From Agromyces sp. H66 (GTDB lineage Bacteria > Actinomycetota > Actinomycetes > Actinomycetales > Microbacteriaceae): DNA of 64,000 bases. A model generated the notes under the pieces. That model was not told the DNA's origin. It made no database searches and worked only from the letters and a program-made list of their open reading frames with translations. The translations under genes were made by a program, and so were the position numbers. Shown here piece after piece: positions 51,435 through 59,761 of the stretch. The DNA is taken from assembly GCF_004959775.1 (NCBI RefSeq), contig NZ_SJZG01000007.1, forward strand, positions 1-64,000. Direction: 5' to 3'. The stretch's first letter is position 1. Each line of letters begins with the position of its first letter.

Positions 51435-51498
51435 CTGCGCCACGTGCGCGCCCATCGCGCCAGTTGTGTTGGCGCAGAGGACACCGAAGTGGCGCAGA
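51435..51498. repeat. 64-bp palindromic element, copy 3
   Basis: Begins CTGCGCCACGTGCGCGCCCA and ends in ACACCGAAGTGGCGCAGA. It is a direct repeat of 51328-51391. It lies just after the cysE stop (minus strand), so it could also terminate that transcript. Confidence 0.6.
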
Positions 51499-51534
51499 GG
51501 CGGGAGGCGCGGGGCGGCAGCGGGCAGCGCCCGC

Positions 51535-52113
51535 TCAGATGTGCCAGTCGTGCACGCCCCGCGCCGCATCGGCCGTCGCGGGCGAGAGCGGCCTGATGCT
51601 CGCGGGCACGCCCACGACGAGCGAGTGCGGGGGAGCGGAGCGCGTCACGACCGCGTTCGCGCCGACCGCGCTCCATGCGCCGATCACGATGTCGCCGAGG
51701 ATCTTCGCGCCGGCGCCGACGGTGACGCCGTCCTCGAGCGTGGGATGCCGCTTCGACCCGGGCGGCGTGTTCCGCGGTGCCTTCCCGCCGAGCGTGACGC
51801 CGTGGTAGAGCATCACGTCATCGCCGACGACCGACGTCTCGCCGACGACGACGCCCATGCCGTGGTCGATGAAGAAGCGCCGTCCGATGGTCGCCCCGGG
51901 GTGGATCTCGATGCCCGTGAGGAACCGGACGAGCTGCGACAGCAGCCTCGCCGCCAGCCGGAACCCGGCACGCCACAGCCGATGCGTCAGGCGATACGCC
52001 CAGATCGCGTGCAGGCCCGAGTACGCGAGGAAGACCTCGAGATCGCTCCGCGCGGCGGGGTCGTGCGAGCGAGCGGTCGCGAGGTCTTCCCTGAGAGTCC
52101 TGAGGATCGGCAC
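51535..52113 (-). CDS. cysE: Serine O-acetyltransferase
   Basis: A 192-residue left-handed beta-helix acetyltransferase making O-acetylserine. [15 protein letters not shown]-like N-terminal helices are followed by hexapeptide repeats with [25 protein letters not shown] and the active-site His in [28 protein letters not shown] is a family signature. It is the short form usual in Gram-positives. Start: GTG 52113, five bases after the cysK stop; an in-frame ATG at 52137 would overlap cysK by 20 bases. It supplies the substrate for CysK and is co-transcribed with it. Confidence 0.87.
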   Translation of the reverse strand: MPILRTLREDLATARSHDPAARSDLEVFLAYSGLHAIWAYRLTHRLWRAGFRLAARLLSQLVRFLTGIEIHPGATIGRRFFIDHGMGVVVGETSVVGDDVMLYHGVTLGGKAPRNTPPGSKRHPTLEDGVTVGAGAKILGDIVIGAWSAVGANAVVTRSAPPHSLVVGVPASIRPLSPATADAARGVHDWHI

Positions 52114-52117
52114 CCGA

Positions 52118-53053
52118 TCAGTCAAGCAGACCTTCATACAAGACCGTCGAGAGGTATCGCTCCCCGTAGCTCGCGATGATCACGACGATGGTCTTGCCGG
52201 CGTTCTCGGGGCGCTTCGCGAGCTCGACGGCCGCGTGCACGGTCGCGCCCGAGGAGATCCCGCCGAGGATGCCCTCCTCGACCCCGAGCCGGCGAGCCAT
52301 CGCGACGGCCTGGTCGATGTTCACGTCGATGATCTCGTCGTAGACGTCGCGGTCGAGGATCGACGGCACGAAGTTCGCGCCGATGCCCTGGATCTTGTGG
52401 GGGCCGGGCTGTCCGCCGGTGAGGATGGGCGACTCGGCCGGCTCGACGCCCACGATCCGCACGTCGGGCTTGCGCTCCTTGAGCACCTGGCCGACGCCCG
52501 AGACGGTGCCGCCGGTGCCGATGCCGGCGACGAACACGTCGACGCCGCCGTCGGTGTCGTTCCAGATCTCCTCGGCCGTGGTGCGGCGGTGGATCTCGAC
52601 GTTGGCGAGGTTGTCGAACTGCTTCGCGAGCACCGCGCCCGGGGTGTCGGCCACGATCTGCTCGGCACGGGCGACGGCACCCTTCATGCCCTCGCCGCCG
52701 GGCGTGAGCACGAGCTCGGCCCCGTAGGCGCGGAGGAGCCCGCGGCGCTCGCGGCTCATGGTCTCGGGCATGGCGATGATGACCTTGTAGCCGCGCGCCG
52801 CGCCGATCATCGCGAGCGCGATGCCGGTGTTGCCGCTCGTCGCCTCGACGATCGTGCCGCCGGGCTGCAGCTCGCCCGACGCCTCGGCGGCGTCGACGAT
52901 GGCGACCCCGAGGCGGTCCTTCACGCTGGCCGAGGGGTTGTAGAACTCGAGCTTCGCGAGCACCTCGCCCGCGGCCCCGTCGGTCACCCGGTTCAGCCGG
53001 ACGAGCGGCGTGCCTCCGAAGACCTGCGTGATGTTGTCGAAGACCTTGGCCAT
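52118..53053 (-). CDS. cysK: Cysteine synthase A (O-acetylserine sulfhydrylase)
   Basis: A 311-residue PLP enzyme making cysteine from O-acetylserine and sulfide. The PLP Lys is Lys45 in [24 protein letters not shown] is the substrate loop and [12 protein letters not shown] the phosphate loop. [12 protein letters not shown] is the C-terminal motif. ATG 53053 follows GAGAGGACG. It precedes cysE by a few bases in the same operon, which is divergent from prmC. Confidence 0.92.
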   Translation of the reverse strand: MAKVFDNITQVFGGTPLVRLNRVTDGAAGEVLAKLEFYNPSASVKDRLGVAIVDAAEASGELQPGGTIVEATSGNTGIALAMIGAARGYKVIIAMPETMSRERRGLLRAYGAELVLTPGGEGMKGAVARAEQIVADTPGAVLAKQFDNLANVEIHRRTTAEEIWNDTDGGVDVFVAGIGTGGTVSGVGQVLKERKPDVRIVGVEPAESPILTGGQPGPHKIQGIGANFVPSILDRDVYDEIIDVNIDQAVAMARRLGVEEGILGGISSGATVHAAVELAKRPENAGKTIVVIIASYGERYLSTVLYEGLLD

Positions 53054-53130
53054 GGTGCGTCCTCTCGGGTGCGTGCGGCGGGGTGCCGGGTTCCAGCCTA
53101 CGGGCCGGGTGCCGCAGGGCACGGGTGCGT

Positions 53131-53136
53131 TACATT
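53131..53136 (+). promoter_or_regulatory. -10 hexamer TACATT of prmC
   Basis: TACATT ends seven bases before GTG 53144 in the 90-base gap divergent from cysK. It supports a separate, leaderless prmC transcript. Confidence 0.4.
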
Positions 53137-53143
53137 CCATTGC

Positions 53144-54028
53144 GTGGATGAACGGATGTCGCAGGCTCGCGCGCGAGACCTGCGCCAGGTGCGCGACGAG
53201 ACGGCCGCCCGGCTCGCCGCGGCGGGCGTGCCCGACCCCGAGGTGGACGCCGAGCTGCTGATCGGGCACGTGCTCGGCCTGTCGCGCGGCGGCGTGCAGG
53301 CGAGGCTCGTGATGGGCGGCCGGCTCTCCGACGCGGATGCCGCGGCGCTCGAGCCGCTCGTCGCGCGCCGGGTGCGGCGCGAGCCGCTGCAGCACCTCAC
53401 GGGCCGCGCGCCGTTCCGCTCGCTGGAGCTCGCGGTCGGCCCGGGCGTGTTCGTGCCCCGGCCCGAGACCGAGCAGGTCACCCAGCTCGCGATCGACGCG
53501 CTGCGCGCCACGGCGGAACCCGAGCCCATCGCGATCGACCTGGGCAGCGGGAGCGGCGCCATCGCGCTCGCGATGGCGACCGAGGTGCCGCACGCCCGGG
53601 TCTGGGCGGTGGAGAACTCGCCCGAGGCGTTCCCGTGGACCCGCCGGAACGTCGACGAGATCGGCGCCCCGAACCTCGAGCTCGTCTTCGGCGACCTCGC
53701 GACCGCGCTTCCCGAGCTCGACGGCCGCGCCGCCGTGGTGATCTCGAACCCGCCGTACGTGCCCGCCGCGGAGCTGCCACGGGATCCCGAGGTGCACCTG
53801 CACGACCCCGAGGTCGCGCTCTACGGGGGGCCCGACGGTCTCGACGTCGTGCGCGTGCTCTCGAAACGCGCCCTCGAACTGCTGCATCCGGGGGGCGTGC
53901 TCGTGATCGAGCATGCCGAGACGCAGTCCGCGCCGATCGCCGAGATCCTCGCCGCCGACGGCTGGCGCGCGGTCGCGCACCACCGCGACCTCACGCTGCG
54001 CGACCGGGCGACGACCGCGGTGCGCTGA
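53144..54028 (+). CDS. prmC: Release factor N5-glutamine methyltransferase
   Basis: A 294-residue SAM-dependent methyltransferase that methylates the GGQ glutamine of release factors. An N-terminal helical domain (about 1-85) recognises the factor. [17 protein letters not shown] is a family signature, VPRPETE and [16 protein letters not shown] form the SAM site, and the catalytic motif is SNPPYVP. Start: GTG 53144 is chosen because TACATT lies seven bases upstream; ATG 53156 is the alternative. It has been separated from prfA by the AbiEi-like gene and cysE-cysK. Confidence 0.9.
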   Translation: MDERMSQARARDLRQVRDETAARLAAAGVPDPEVDAELLIGHVLGLSRGGVQARLVMGGRLSDADAAALEPLVARRVRREPLQHLTGRAPFRSLELAVGPGVFVPRPETEQVTQLAIDALRATAEPEPIAIDLGSGSGAIALAMATEVPHARVWAVENSPEAFPWTRRNVDEIGAPNLELVFGDLATALPELDGRAAVVISNPPYVPAAELPRDPEVHLHDPEVALYGGPDGLDVVRVLSKRALELLHPGGVLVIEHAETQSAPIAEILAADGWRAVAHHRDLTLRDRATTAVR

Positions 54029-54041
54029 CGCGCGGCATCCG

Positions 54042-55031
54042 CTATCCCTTCCGCTCGGCCCGCTCGGCCCGCTCTCGCGCGCGCTCCTCGCGCTCGAACG
54101 CGAGCTTGATCGCCTCGCGTTCGCGCTTGCGGGCCTCGCGCAGCGCCCGCTCCGCCTCGCGGCGCGCACGTGCGGCCTCGCGCACCGCCTTGTCGCGGGG
54201 GTGGTCGAGTGCCGCGGGCGGCTCGGTCGTGCGCGGCGGTTCCCCGGCCTCCAGCCGGGCGATGTGGTGCTCGAGTCCGTCGAGGATGCGTTCGAGCCCG
54301 AACGCGAAGTCGTCGTCGAGCTCGCCGCCGTCCTGGCCGGGCGCGGCGATGTATCCGCCCGCCGCGAAGAGGGGCGCCAGATCGGGGAAGCGTTCGGGGG
54401 TCACGAACTCGGCGAGCGCCGCGAAGAAGTCCTCGCCGGTCACCTCGCTCGGGTTCGCGGCCGCCGCCGCGGCCGCCGCCAGGTCGCGGTCCTGCGCGCT
54501 CGTCGCCCGGGCGTAGCTCGTGAGCAGGAGCAGGGTCGACATCTTCTCGCCGTCGCTGAGTGGAAGCGACCGCACCTCGCGGAGGAACCAGTCGACCATG
54601 GCGAGGCTGTTCGGCGTGATCGGCGGGCCCGAGATCGGGATGTCGACGACCCATGGATGCTCGGCGTAGGCGCCTCTGAGGGCCATCACCCACGCGGTGA
54701 CGCCCTCCCGCCAGGCGCGCTCGACCTCGTCGTCGGGTGCGATGGCGTCGACCGCTCGCTCCTGCATGAGGAGGATGAGGTCGTCCTTGCTCGTCACGTA
54801 GCGGTAGAGCGACATGGTGGTGAAGCCGAGCGAGGCCGCCACCCGGCTCATCGACACCGCGGCGAGCCCTTCGGCGTCGGCGATCTCGATGGCGGCGTCG
54901 ACGATGCGCTCGATGGACAGTTCGCGCTTGGGACCGCGTTGCGGGTGCGCCGCGACCCCCCAGGCCAGCGCGACGGCGCGGGGGAGCTCGGGGTCGGGCA
55001 GGCGGGCCTCGCCGGGCGTGTCGCTGGTCAT
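54042..55031 (-). CDS. TetR/AcrR family regulator with long charged C-terminal tail
   Basis: A 329-residue repressor. The TetR_N helix-turn-helix (about 38-85) has [23 protein letters not shown] and [19 protein letters not shown] TetR_C ligand domain (about 95-235) matches those of drug-pump repressors. The last 60 residues (about 270-329) are almost entirely Arg/Glu/Ala, predicted as a charged helix or coiled coil, an unusual addition. It is divergent from a DrrAB-like ABC exporter and probably represses it. The ribosome-binding site is GGGAG. It converges with prmC, 13 bases apart. Confidence 0.8.
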   Translation of the reverse strand: MTSDTPGEARLPDPELPRAVALAWGVAAHPQRGPKRELSIERIVDAAIEIADAEGLAAVSMSRVAASLGFTTMSLYRYVTSKDDLILLMQERAVDAIAPDDEVERAWREGVTAWVMALRGAYAEHPWVVDIPISGPPITPNSLAMVDWFLREVRSLPLSDGEKMSTLLLLTSYARATSAQDRDLAAAAAAAANPSEVTGEDFFAALAEFVTPERFPDLAPLFAAGGYIAAPGQDGGELDDDFAFGLERILDGLEHHIARLEAGEPPRTTEPPAALDHPRDKAVREAARARREAERALREARKREREAIKLAFEREERARERAERAERKG

Positions 55032-55066
55032 CGGCTCCCGTTCGTCGGTGATCTCCGGATTCGGTG

Positions 55067-55123
55067 TTGACGACAGTCTAGAACTGTGTATTACTTAAAC
55101 CGTCGTGGATCATCTAAACAGTT
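55067..55123. promoter_or_regulatory. Divergent promoter/operator between tetR-like gene and ABC exporter
   Basis: An AT-rich pocket. Plus strand: TTGACG (55067-55072), 16 bases, TATTAC (55089-55094). Minus strand: TAGACT (55080 down to 55075). AACTGT (55082-55087) and ACAGTT (55118-55123) form an inverted pair, and AAACAGTTT (55116-55124) is itself palindromic about its centre. TTAAAC/CTAAAC occur twice. These are plausible TetR binding sites. Confidence 0.4.
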
Positions 55124-55160
55124 TGCCACATACGCAGACTTCGACATGAACGGAGCAACC

Positions 55161-56096
55161 ATGACCCTCGCCATCCAGGCCGTCGGCCTCCGAAAGCGCT
55201 TCGGCCGCACCGACGTGCTCGCGGGACTCGATCTCGCGGTGCCCGCCGGATCGGTGTTCGCACTACTCGGGCCGAACGGCGCCGGCAAGACGACGACCAT
55301 CAATATCCTCACCACGCTCGTGCGGCCCGATGGGGGCACCGCGCACGTCGCCGGGCACGACGTCGTCGCACAGCCCGGCGAGGTGCAGCGCCGGATCGCG
55401 CTCACCGGGCAGTCGGCGGCCGTCGACGAGGTGCTCACCGCGACCGAGAACCTCGTGATGCTCGGTCGCCTGTCGGGGCTCGGTCGCCGTGACGCCCACG
55501 TCCGCGCCGCCGAGCTGCTCGGGCGATTCGGGCTCGCGGATGCCGCCGGCCGCCGGGTCGGCACCTACTCGGGCGGCATGCGCCGTCGCCTCGACCTCGC
55601 GCTCAGCCTCATCGTGCCCGTGCCCGTGCTGTTCCTCGACGAGCCGACCACCGGTCTCGACACCCGCAGCCGGCAGGAACTCTGGAGCGTCATCCGCTCG
55701 CTCGCCGATGACGGCAGCACGGTCTTCCTCACCACGCAGTACCTCGAGGAGGCTGATCGGCTCGCCGACCGCATCGCCGTGCTCGACCGCGGCCGCATCG
55801 CCGCCGAGGGCACGTCCGAGGAACTGAAGGCGCGCATCGGCGGCGACGTCGTCGAACTGCGCGACGCCGACGGCGGGCTCGTCGTGGAACTGCCGACCGA
55901 CGGCACCGTGCACGGGCTGCGGGCCGCCGTCGACGAACTCGACCGCAGCCCGGCCGCGTCCGCAGACGGCGCGTCCGTGTTCATCCGCCGCCCCAGCCTC
56001 GACGACGTGTTCCTGGCCATCACCGCCCGCGACGCGGCAGTTCCCCTGAGCCCTGTCGAAGGGTCCGACCCCCGTGAACTCCTCGAGACGAAGTGA
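55161..56096 (+). CDS. ABC exporter ATP-binding protein (DrrA-like)
   Basis: A 311-residue ABC ATPase of the daunorubicin-resistance DrrA type. Walker A is GPNGAGKTTT, the signature is YSGGMRRRLD, Walker B is PVLFLDEPTTGLD, and the switch His is replaced by Gln in TTQYLEEADRLAD, as is usual in this family. The C-terminal DUF4162-like region (about 230-311) regulates or contacts the permease. Start: ATG 55161, ten bases downstream of GGAG; an ATG fifteen bases upstream has no such site. It overlaps the permease gene by four bases (GTGA). It probably exports a hydrophobic compound or drug. Confidence 0.87.
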   Translation: MTLAIQAVGLRKRFGRTDVLAGLDLAVPAGSVFALLGPNGAGKTTTINILTTLVRPDGGTAHVAGHDVVAQPGEVQRRIALTGQSAAVDEVLTATENLVMLGRLSGLGRRDAHVRAAELLGRFGLADAAGRRVGTYSGGMRRRLDLALSLIVPVPVLFLDEPTTGLDTRSRQELWSVIRSLADDGSTVFLTTQYLEEADRLADRIAVLDRGRIAAEGTSEELKARIGGDVVELRDADGGLVVELPTDGTVHGLRAAVDELDRSPAASADGASVFIRRPSLDDVFLAITARDAAVPLSPVEGSDPRELLETK

Positions 56097-56902
56097 CGAA
56101 CATGACGACCTTCACCACCACCACCACCACCACCCGGCCACGGCTCGGCGCCGTCACGGCGGAGTCCACGTTCGTCTCCCGGAGCTTCATCCACTCCGTG
56201 CGCGACGTCGAGGCGCTGCTCATGGCCGTCGTGCTGCCGACGATGCTCATGCTCATGTTCACGTGGATCTTCGGCAACGCCATCGATCCGTCCGGCGGCT
56301 ACGTCGACTACGTCGTGCCGGGCATCATCCTGCTCTGCGCGGGCTTCGGGGCCTCCTCCACGGCCGTCTCGGTCTCGCGGGACATGACCACGGGCATCAT
56401 CGACCGCTTCCGCACCATGCCGATCCGCAGCGGGGCGGTGCTCACCGGGCACGTCGTGGCGAGCCTCGTGCGCAACCTCGTCGCGACGGCCGTGGTGATC
56501 GCGGTCGCGCTCCTCGTCGGCTTCCGGCCGGTCGCGACGCCGCTCGAGTGGGTCGCGGTGCTCGGCGTGGTCGCGCTCTACATCCTCGCGATCACCTACC
56601 TGTTCGCGGCGATCGGCCTCGCGGCCTCCTCGCCCGAGGCGGCGAACGGATACGGCTTCATCCTGCTGTTCCTGCCCTATGTCTCGAGCGCCTTCGTGCC
56701 CGTCGAGACGATGCCCGACTGGTTGCGGCCGATCGCCGAGCACCAGCCCATCACGCCGGTCATCGAGACGATCCGCGCCCTGCTCATGGATGCCCCGCTC
56801 GGCGACTCGGCCTGGTGGGCGGTCGGGTGGTGCGTCGCCATCATCGCGATCTCGGTCGGCTGGGGAGCGTGGCTCTTCCGCCGCAAGGCGGGCCGTCGCT
56901 GA
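56093..56902 (+). CDS. ABC exporter permease (DrrB-like, ABC-2 type)
   Basis: A 269-residue ABC-2 membrane protein with six hydrophobic helices. DMTTGIIDRFRTMPI and the late FLPYVSSAFVPVETMP region are characteristic of DrrB. The N-terminus contains seven consecutive Thr encoded by (ACC)7 at 56114-56134, a tract that could slip. GTG 56093 overlapping the previous stop is used; ATG 56102 is the alternative. It forms an exporter with the preceding ATPase, probably controlled by the divergent TetR-type regulator. Confidence 0.85.
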   Translation: MTNMTTFTTTTTTTRPRLGAVTAESTFVSRSFIHSVRDVEALLMAVVLPTMLMLMFTWIFGNAIDPSGGYVDYVVPGIILLCAGFGASSTAVSVSRDMTTGIIDRFRTMPIRSGAVLTGHVVASLVRNLVATAVVIAVALLVGFRPVATPLEWVAVLGVVALYILAITYLFAAIGLAASSPEAANGYGFILLFLPYVSSAFVPVETMPDWLRPIAEHQPITPVIETIRALLMDAPLGDSAWWAVGWCVAIIAISVGWGAWLFRRKAGRR

Positions 56903-56914
56903 ACCGGAGCCGGG

Positions 56915-56957
56915 ACGACGGATGCCGCGGGCCGCACGGGCTCGCGGCATCCGTCGT
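56915..56957. terminator. GGATGCC-type hairpin between convergent permease and HAD genes
   Basis: ACGACGGATGCCGCG (56915-56929) pairs perfectly with CGCGGCATCCGTCGT (56943-56957). The loop region GGCCGCACGGGCT is nearly the reverse complement of that in the 15445-15488 hairpin, so the two are inverted copies of one element. It ends at the HAD stop codon, fitting a bidirectional terminator. Confidence 0.62.
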
Positions 56958-57599
56958 TCATCCGACCCCGCGCTCGGCGGCGAACGCCTCGATCGCCTCG
57001 ACGAGCGCGTCGGTGTTGTAGCCGCCGTCGACTTCGAAGAGCTGGAACGCGGTGATGCCCACCGCCTCGGCGCCGCGCACGTTCGCGCCCGAGTCGTCGA
57101 CGAACATCGCGTCCTCGGCCGGGATGCCGTAGCGGCTGAGCGCTCGCGTGTAGATGCGCGCCTCGGGCTTGCGCGCACCGAGCACCGCCGAGACGAGGTC
57201 GTTCGCGCCGAGCAGGCTCGCGACCTCGGGCGCGAGTTCCGGCAGCGAGTCGCGGAAGATGACGGGGTTGTTCGAGAGCAGCGACACCGTGCCGAGCTCC
57301 GCGGCCCGGCGCAGCGCGGCGATCGACTCGGGGATGGGCGTCATCGCCGCCCGGCGGGCGTCGCGCCATCCGTCGGCCGTGAGCGTTCCCCCGGTCGCCT
57401 CGTTGAAGGCCGCGAGGTACTCCTCGGTCGACGCGTACTCGCCCGCCTCCGCGGCGGCCTCGAAGCCCTCCTCCCACCATCGCTTCGCGAGCGCGTACTG
57501 GCTGACGCCCGTGAGTTCGGCCAGCCGCGGCAGCCGCCTGCGGAAGTCGTACGCGTACAGGGTCTTGTCGAAATCGAACAGGAACAGCAGCGCGGCCAT
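56958..57599 (-). CDS. HAD-superfamily hydrolase
   Basis: A 213-residue HAD-IA protein. Motif I is LFDFDKTLYAYD with Asp9/Asp11, motif II is SLLSNNP, the Lys of motif III is in GARKPEARIY, and motif IV is MFVDDSGANVRGAE. The helical cap begins after motif I (LPRLAELTGVS). It resembles pyrimidine-nucleotidase-like HADs; the substrate is unknown. ATG 57599 has CATACT six bases upstream. Divergent from the Sua5 gene and convergent with the ABC exporter. Confidence 0.77.
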   Translation of the reverse strand: MAALLFLFDFDKTLYAYDFRRRLPRLAELTGVSQYALAKRWWEEGFEAAAEAGEYASTEEYLAAFNEATGGTLTADGWRDARRAAMTPIPESIAALRRAAELGTVSLLSNNPVIFRDSLPELAPEVASLLGANDLVSAVLGARKPEARIYTRALSRYGIPAEDAMFVDDSGANVRGAEAVGITAFQLFEVDGGYNTDALVEAIEAFAAERGVG

Positions 57600-57626
57600 C
57601 ACCCGAGTATGACAAGCGCAGGGGTC

Positions 57627-57632
57627 TAGAAT
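57627..57632 (+). promoter_or_regulatory. -10 element TAGAAT of the Sua5-like gene
   Basis: TAGAAT lies nine bases before ATG 57642, implying a very short or absent leader. Divergent from the HAD promoter (CATACT, 57611 down to 57606). Confidence 0.42.
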
Positions 57633-57641
57633 CGAGCGGTC

Positions 57642-58439
57642 ATGACTGCCATCTACGACTGTTCGGTCGACTCCCAACTGCTCGCCGGAATGCGCCTCGC
57701 CCGTGGTGCGATCGGGCGCGGCGAACTCGTGGTGATCCCGACCGACACGGTCTACGGCGTCGCCGCCGACGCGTTCGCGCCCGCGGCCGTCGCACGCCTG
57801 CTCGAGGCGAAGGGCCGCGAGCGCACCTCGCCGCCCCCCGTGCTCATCCCGGGGATCCCCACGCTCGACGCACTCGCGAGCGACGTGCCCGAGCCGGTCC
57901 GCCGACTGGTCGCGGAGTTCTGGCCCGGCGGTCTGACGGTCATCCTGCACGCGCAGCCGTCGCTCCAGTGGGACCTCGGCGAGACGCGCGGCACCGTCGC
58001 GCTGCGCATGCCGGCCAATCCCATCGCCCTGGAACTGCTCTCCGAGACCGGCCCGCTCGCGGTGTCGAGCGCGAACCGGTCGGGCGAGCCGTCGGCCACC
58101 ACCGCGGCCGAGGCGGAGGCGATGCTCGGCGACGCGGTGTCGGTGTATCTCGACGGCGGCCCCGCCGGCACCGGCTACGAGCCGATCGGGGAGCGGCCGG
58201 GCGACACGTCCTCCACGATCGTGGACGCCACGGGCCTCGACGGCGACGGGGGAGTGCTGCGCATCGTGCGCGCGGGCGTCATCACCCGCGAACGCATCGC
58301 GGCGGTCGTGGGCGAGGAACTCCTGGCGCCGGCCGAGGGCGCGGCGCCGGCCGAGGATGCGGCGTCGGCCGACGGCGTGGCGCAGGCAGAGGATGCCTCG
58401 GCGGACGCTCCCGACGAAGCGGATGCCGCCGCCTCATGA
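57642..58439 (+). CDS. tsaC: L-threonylcarbamoyladenylate synthase (Sua5/YrdC domain)
   Basis: A 265-residue enzyme that makes threonylcarbamoyl-AMP for the t6A modification of ANN-decoding tRNAs. The YrdC domain (about 15-215) has VVIPTDTVYGVAADAF, RTSPPPVLIPG, AEFWPGGLTVIL and PLAVSSANRSGEPS. The final 45 residues are an Ala/Glu/Asp-rich tail (PAEGAAPAEDAASADG), not the full Sua5 C-terminal domain. Its stop overlaps the WecA-like start, forming an operon in the usual actinobacterial order. Confidence 0.87.
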   Translation: MTAIYDCSVDSQLLAGMRLARGAIGRGELVVIPTDTVYGVAADAFAPAAVARLLEAKGRERTSPPPVLIPGIPTLDALASDVPEPVRRLVAEFWPGGLTVILHAQPSLQWDLGETRGTVALRMPANPIALELLSETGPLAVSSANRSGEPSATTAAEAEAMLGDAVSVYLDGGPAGTGYEPIGERPGDTSSTIVDATGLDGDGGVLRIVRAGVITRERIAAVVGEELLAPAEGAAPAEDAASADGVAQAEDASADAPDEADAAAS

Positions 58440-59761
58440 CCCTCTTCCTGCTGCTCGCCCTCGTCGCGGCGCTCGTCACCTTCGGCGGCTCGGTGCTGGT
58501 GTGGAAGCTCAGCCTCAAGTACCGGCTCTACCCGAAGATCCGAGACCGCGACGTGCACACCCGGCCCACGCCGCGCCTCGGCGGCGTCGCGATGTTCGTC
58601 GGCATCCTCGCGGCGTTCGGAGCCGCGGCGTTCATCTCCTCGCTCGGATCGACGAGGTTCTCGAACATCTCGATCATCTTCCAGAACCCCGGACAGGTGC
58701 TCTCGATCCTCGGCGCCGCGCTGCTCATCGTGCTCATCGGCGTCGCCGACGACATCTGGGACCTCGACTGGACGACGAAGCTCGCCGGCCAGTTCATCGC
58801 GGCCGGCCTCATCGCCTGGCAGGGCGTCTCGATCGTCTCGCTCCCCATCGGCGGCATCACGGTCGGATCGTCGTGGATGAGCGCCACGATCACGGTCTTC
58901 GCGATCGTGCTCGTGATGAACGCGATCAACTTCATCGACGGCCTGGACGGCCTCGTCGCGGGCGTCGCGCTCATCGCGAACGGAGTGTTCTTCCTCTACA
59001 CGTACCTCCTCGTGCAGCAGACCTCGCCGCTCAACTACTTCAACCTCGCGTCGCTCATCGCGGTGGTGCTGGTGGGGGCGTGCGTGGGGTTCCTGCCGCT
59101 CAACTGGCATCCGGCGAAGCTGTTCATGGGCGACGCCGGGGCGCTGCTCGTCGGCCTGCTGATGGCGACGTCCGCCATCTCGGTGACCGGGCAGATCAAT
59201 CCCGGCTCCGTCGGCCTCGAGGAGCTGTTCGCCGCCTTCATCCCCATCCTCCTGCCGTTCGCGGTGCTCGTCATCCCGCTGCTCGACTTCGGCCTCGCCG
59301 TGATCCGGCGCCTGCGGGCGGGCAAGTCGCCGTTCGCCGCCGACCGCAAGCACCTGCATCACCGCCTGCTCGACATGGGCCACTCGCACCTCAACGCCGT
59401 GCTCATCTTCTATGCGTGGACGGCGGTCGCCTCCGTCGGATTCCTCCTCACCTACGTCTTCCCGCTGTTCGGCATCGATGCCGTGTGGGGCTTCGTCTTC
59501 CTCGGCGTGGGCTTCGTCGTGAGCGCCGCGTTCACGCTCGCCCCCCTCGGGCGCCGGAAGCGGCTGACGGTGGCCGCCGAGGCCGAGCCCGTCGCCGCCG
59601 AGGCCTCGGTGTACGACGAGCTCGAGACCGGCCCCATCCCGGTGCATCACATCGACCGGTTCGACGAGTCCTCGCTCGGGGCGCACCCAGCCGCCGATCC
59701 GCGCCGGCGACTAGAATCGGGCGACCCCGAACTGGAGCACCATGACCGACCCACGTCCTGA
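58436..59761 (+). CDS. MraY/WecA family undecaprenyl/decaprenyl-phosphate sugar-1-phosphate transferase
   Basis: A 441-residue polytopic protein with about eleven membrane helices. Conserved Asp motifs GVADDIWDLDW and NAINFIDGLDGLVAG, the loop GDAGALLVG, and the His motif RKHLHHRLLDMGH place it in the WecA/Rfe (GT4) family. It starts cell-wall polymer synthesis by moving a GlcNAc-1-phosphate-type sugar to polyprenyl phosphate. The C-terminal 75 residues form a soluble acidic tail. ATG overlaps the Sua5 stop, and the next gene starts inside its last 20 bases. Confidence 0.85.
   Translation: MTLFLLLALVAALVTFGGSVLVWKLSLKYRLYPKIRDRDVHTRPTPRLGGVAMFVGILAAFGAAAFISSLGSTRFSNISIIFQNPGQVLSILGAALLIVLIGVADDIWDLDWTTKLAGQFIAAGLIAWQGVSIVSLPIGGITVGSSWMSATITVFAIVLVMNAINFIDGLDGLVAGVALIANGVFFLYTYLLVQQTSPLNYFNLASLIAVVLVGACVGFLPLNWHPAKLFMGDAGALLVGLLMATSAISVTGQINPGSVGLEELFAAFIPILLPFAVLVIPLLDFGLAVIRRLRAGKSPFAADRKHLHHRLLDMGHSHLNAVLIFYAWTAVASVGFLLTYVFPLFGIDAVWGFVFLGVGFVVSAAFTLAPLGRRKRLTVAAEAEPVAAEASVYDELETGPIPVHHIDRFDESSLGAHPAADPRRRLESGDPELEHHDRPTS

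Noticed and set aside
51205-52179. Plus-strand frame running across the 64-bp repeats and cysE
   Set aside because: It merges repeat sequence with the antisense of cysE and lacks coding character; cysE on the minus strand is clear.
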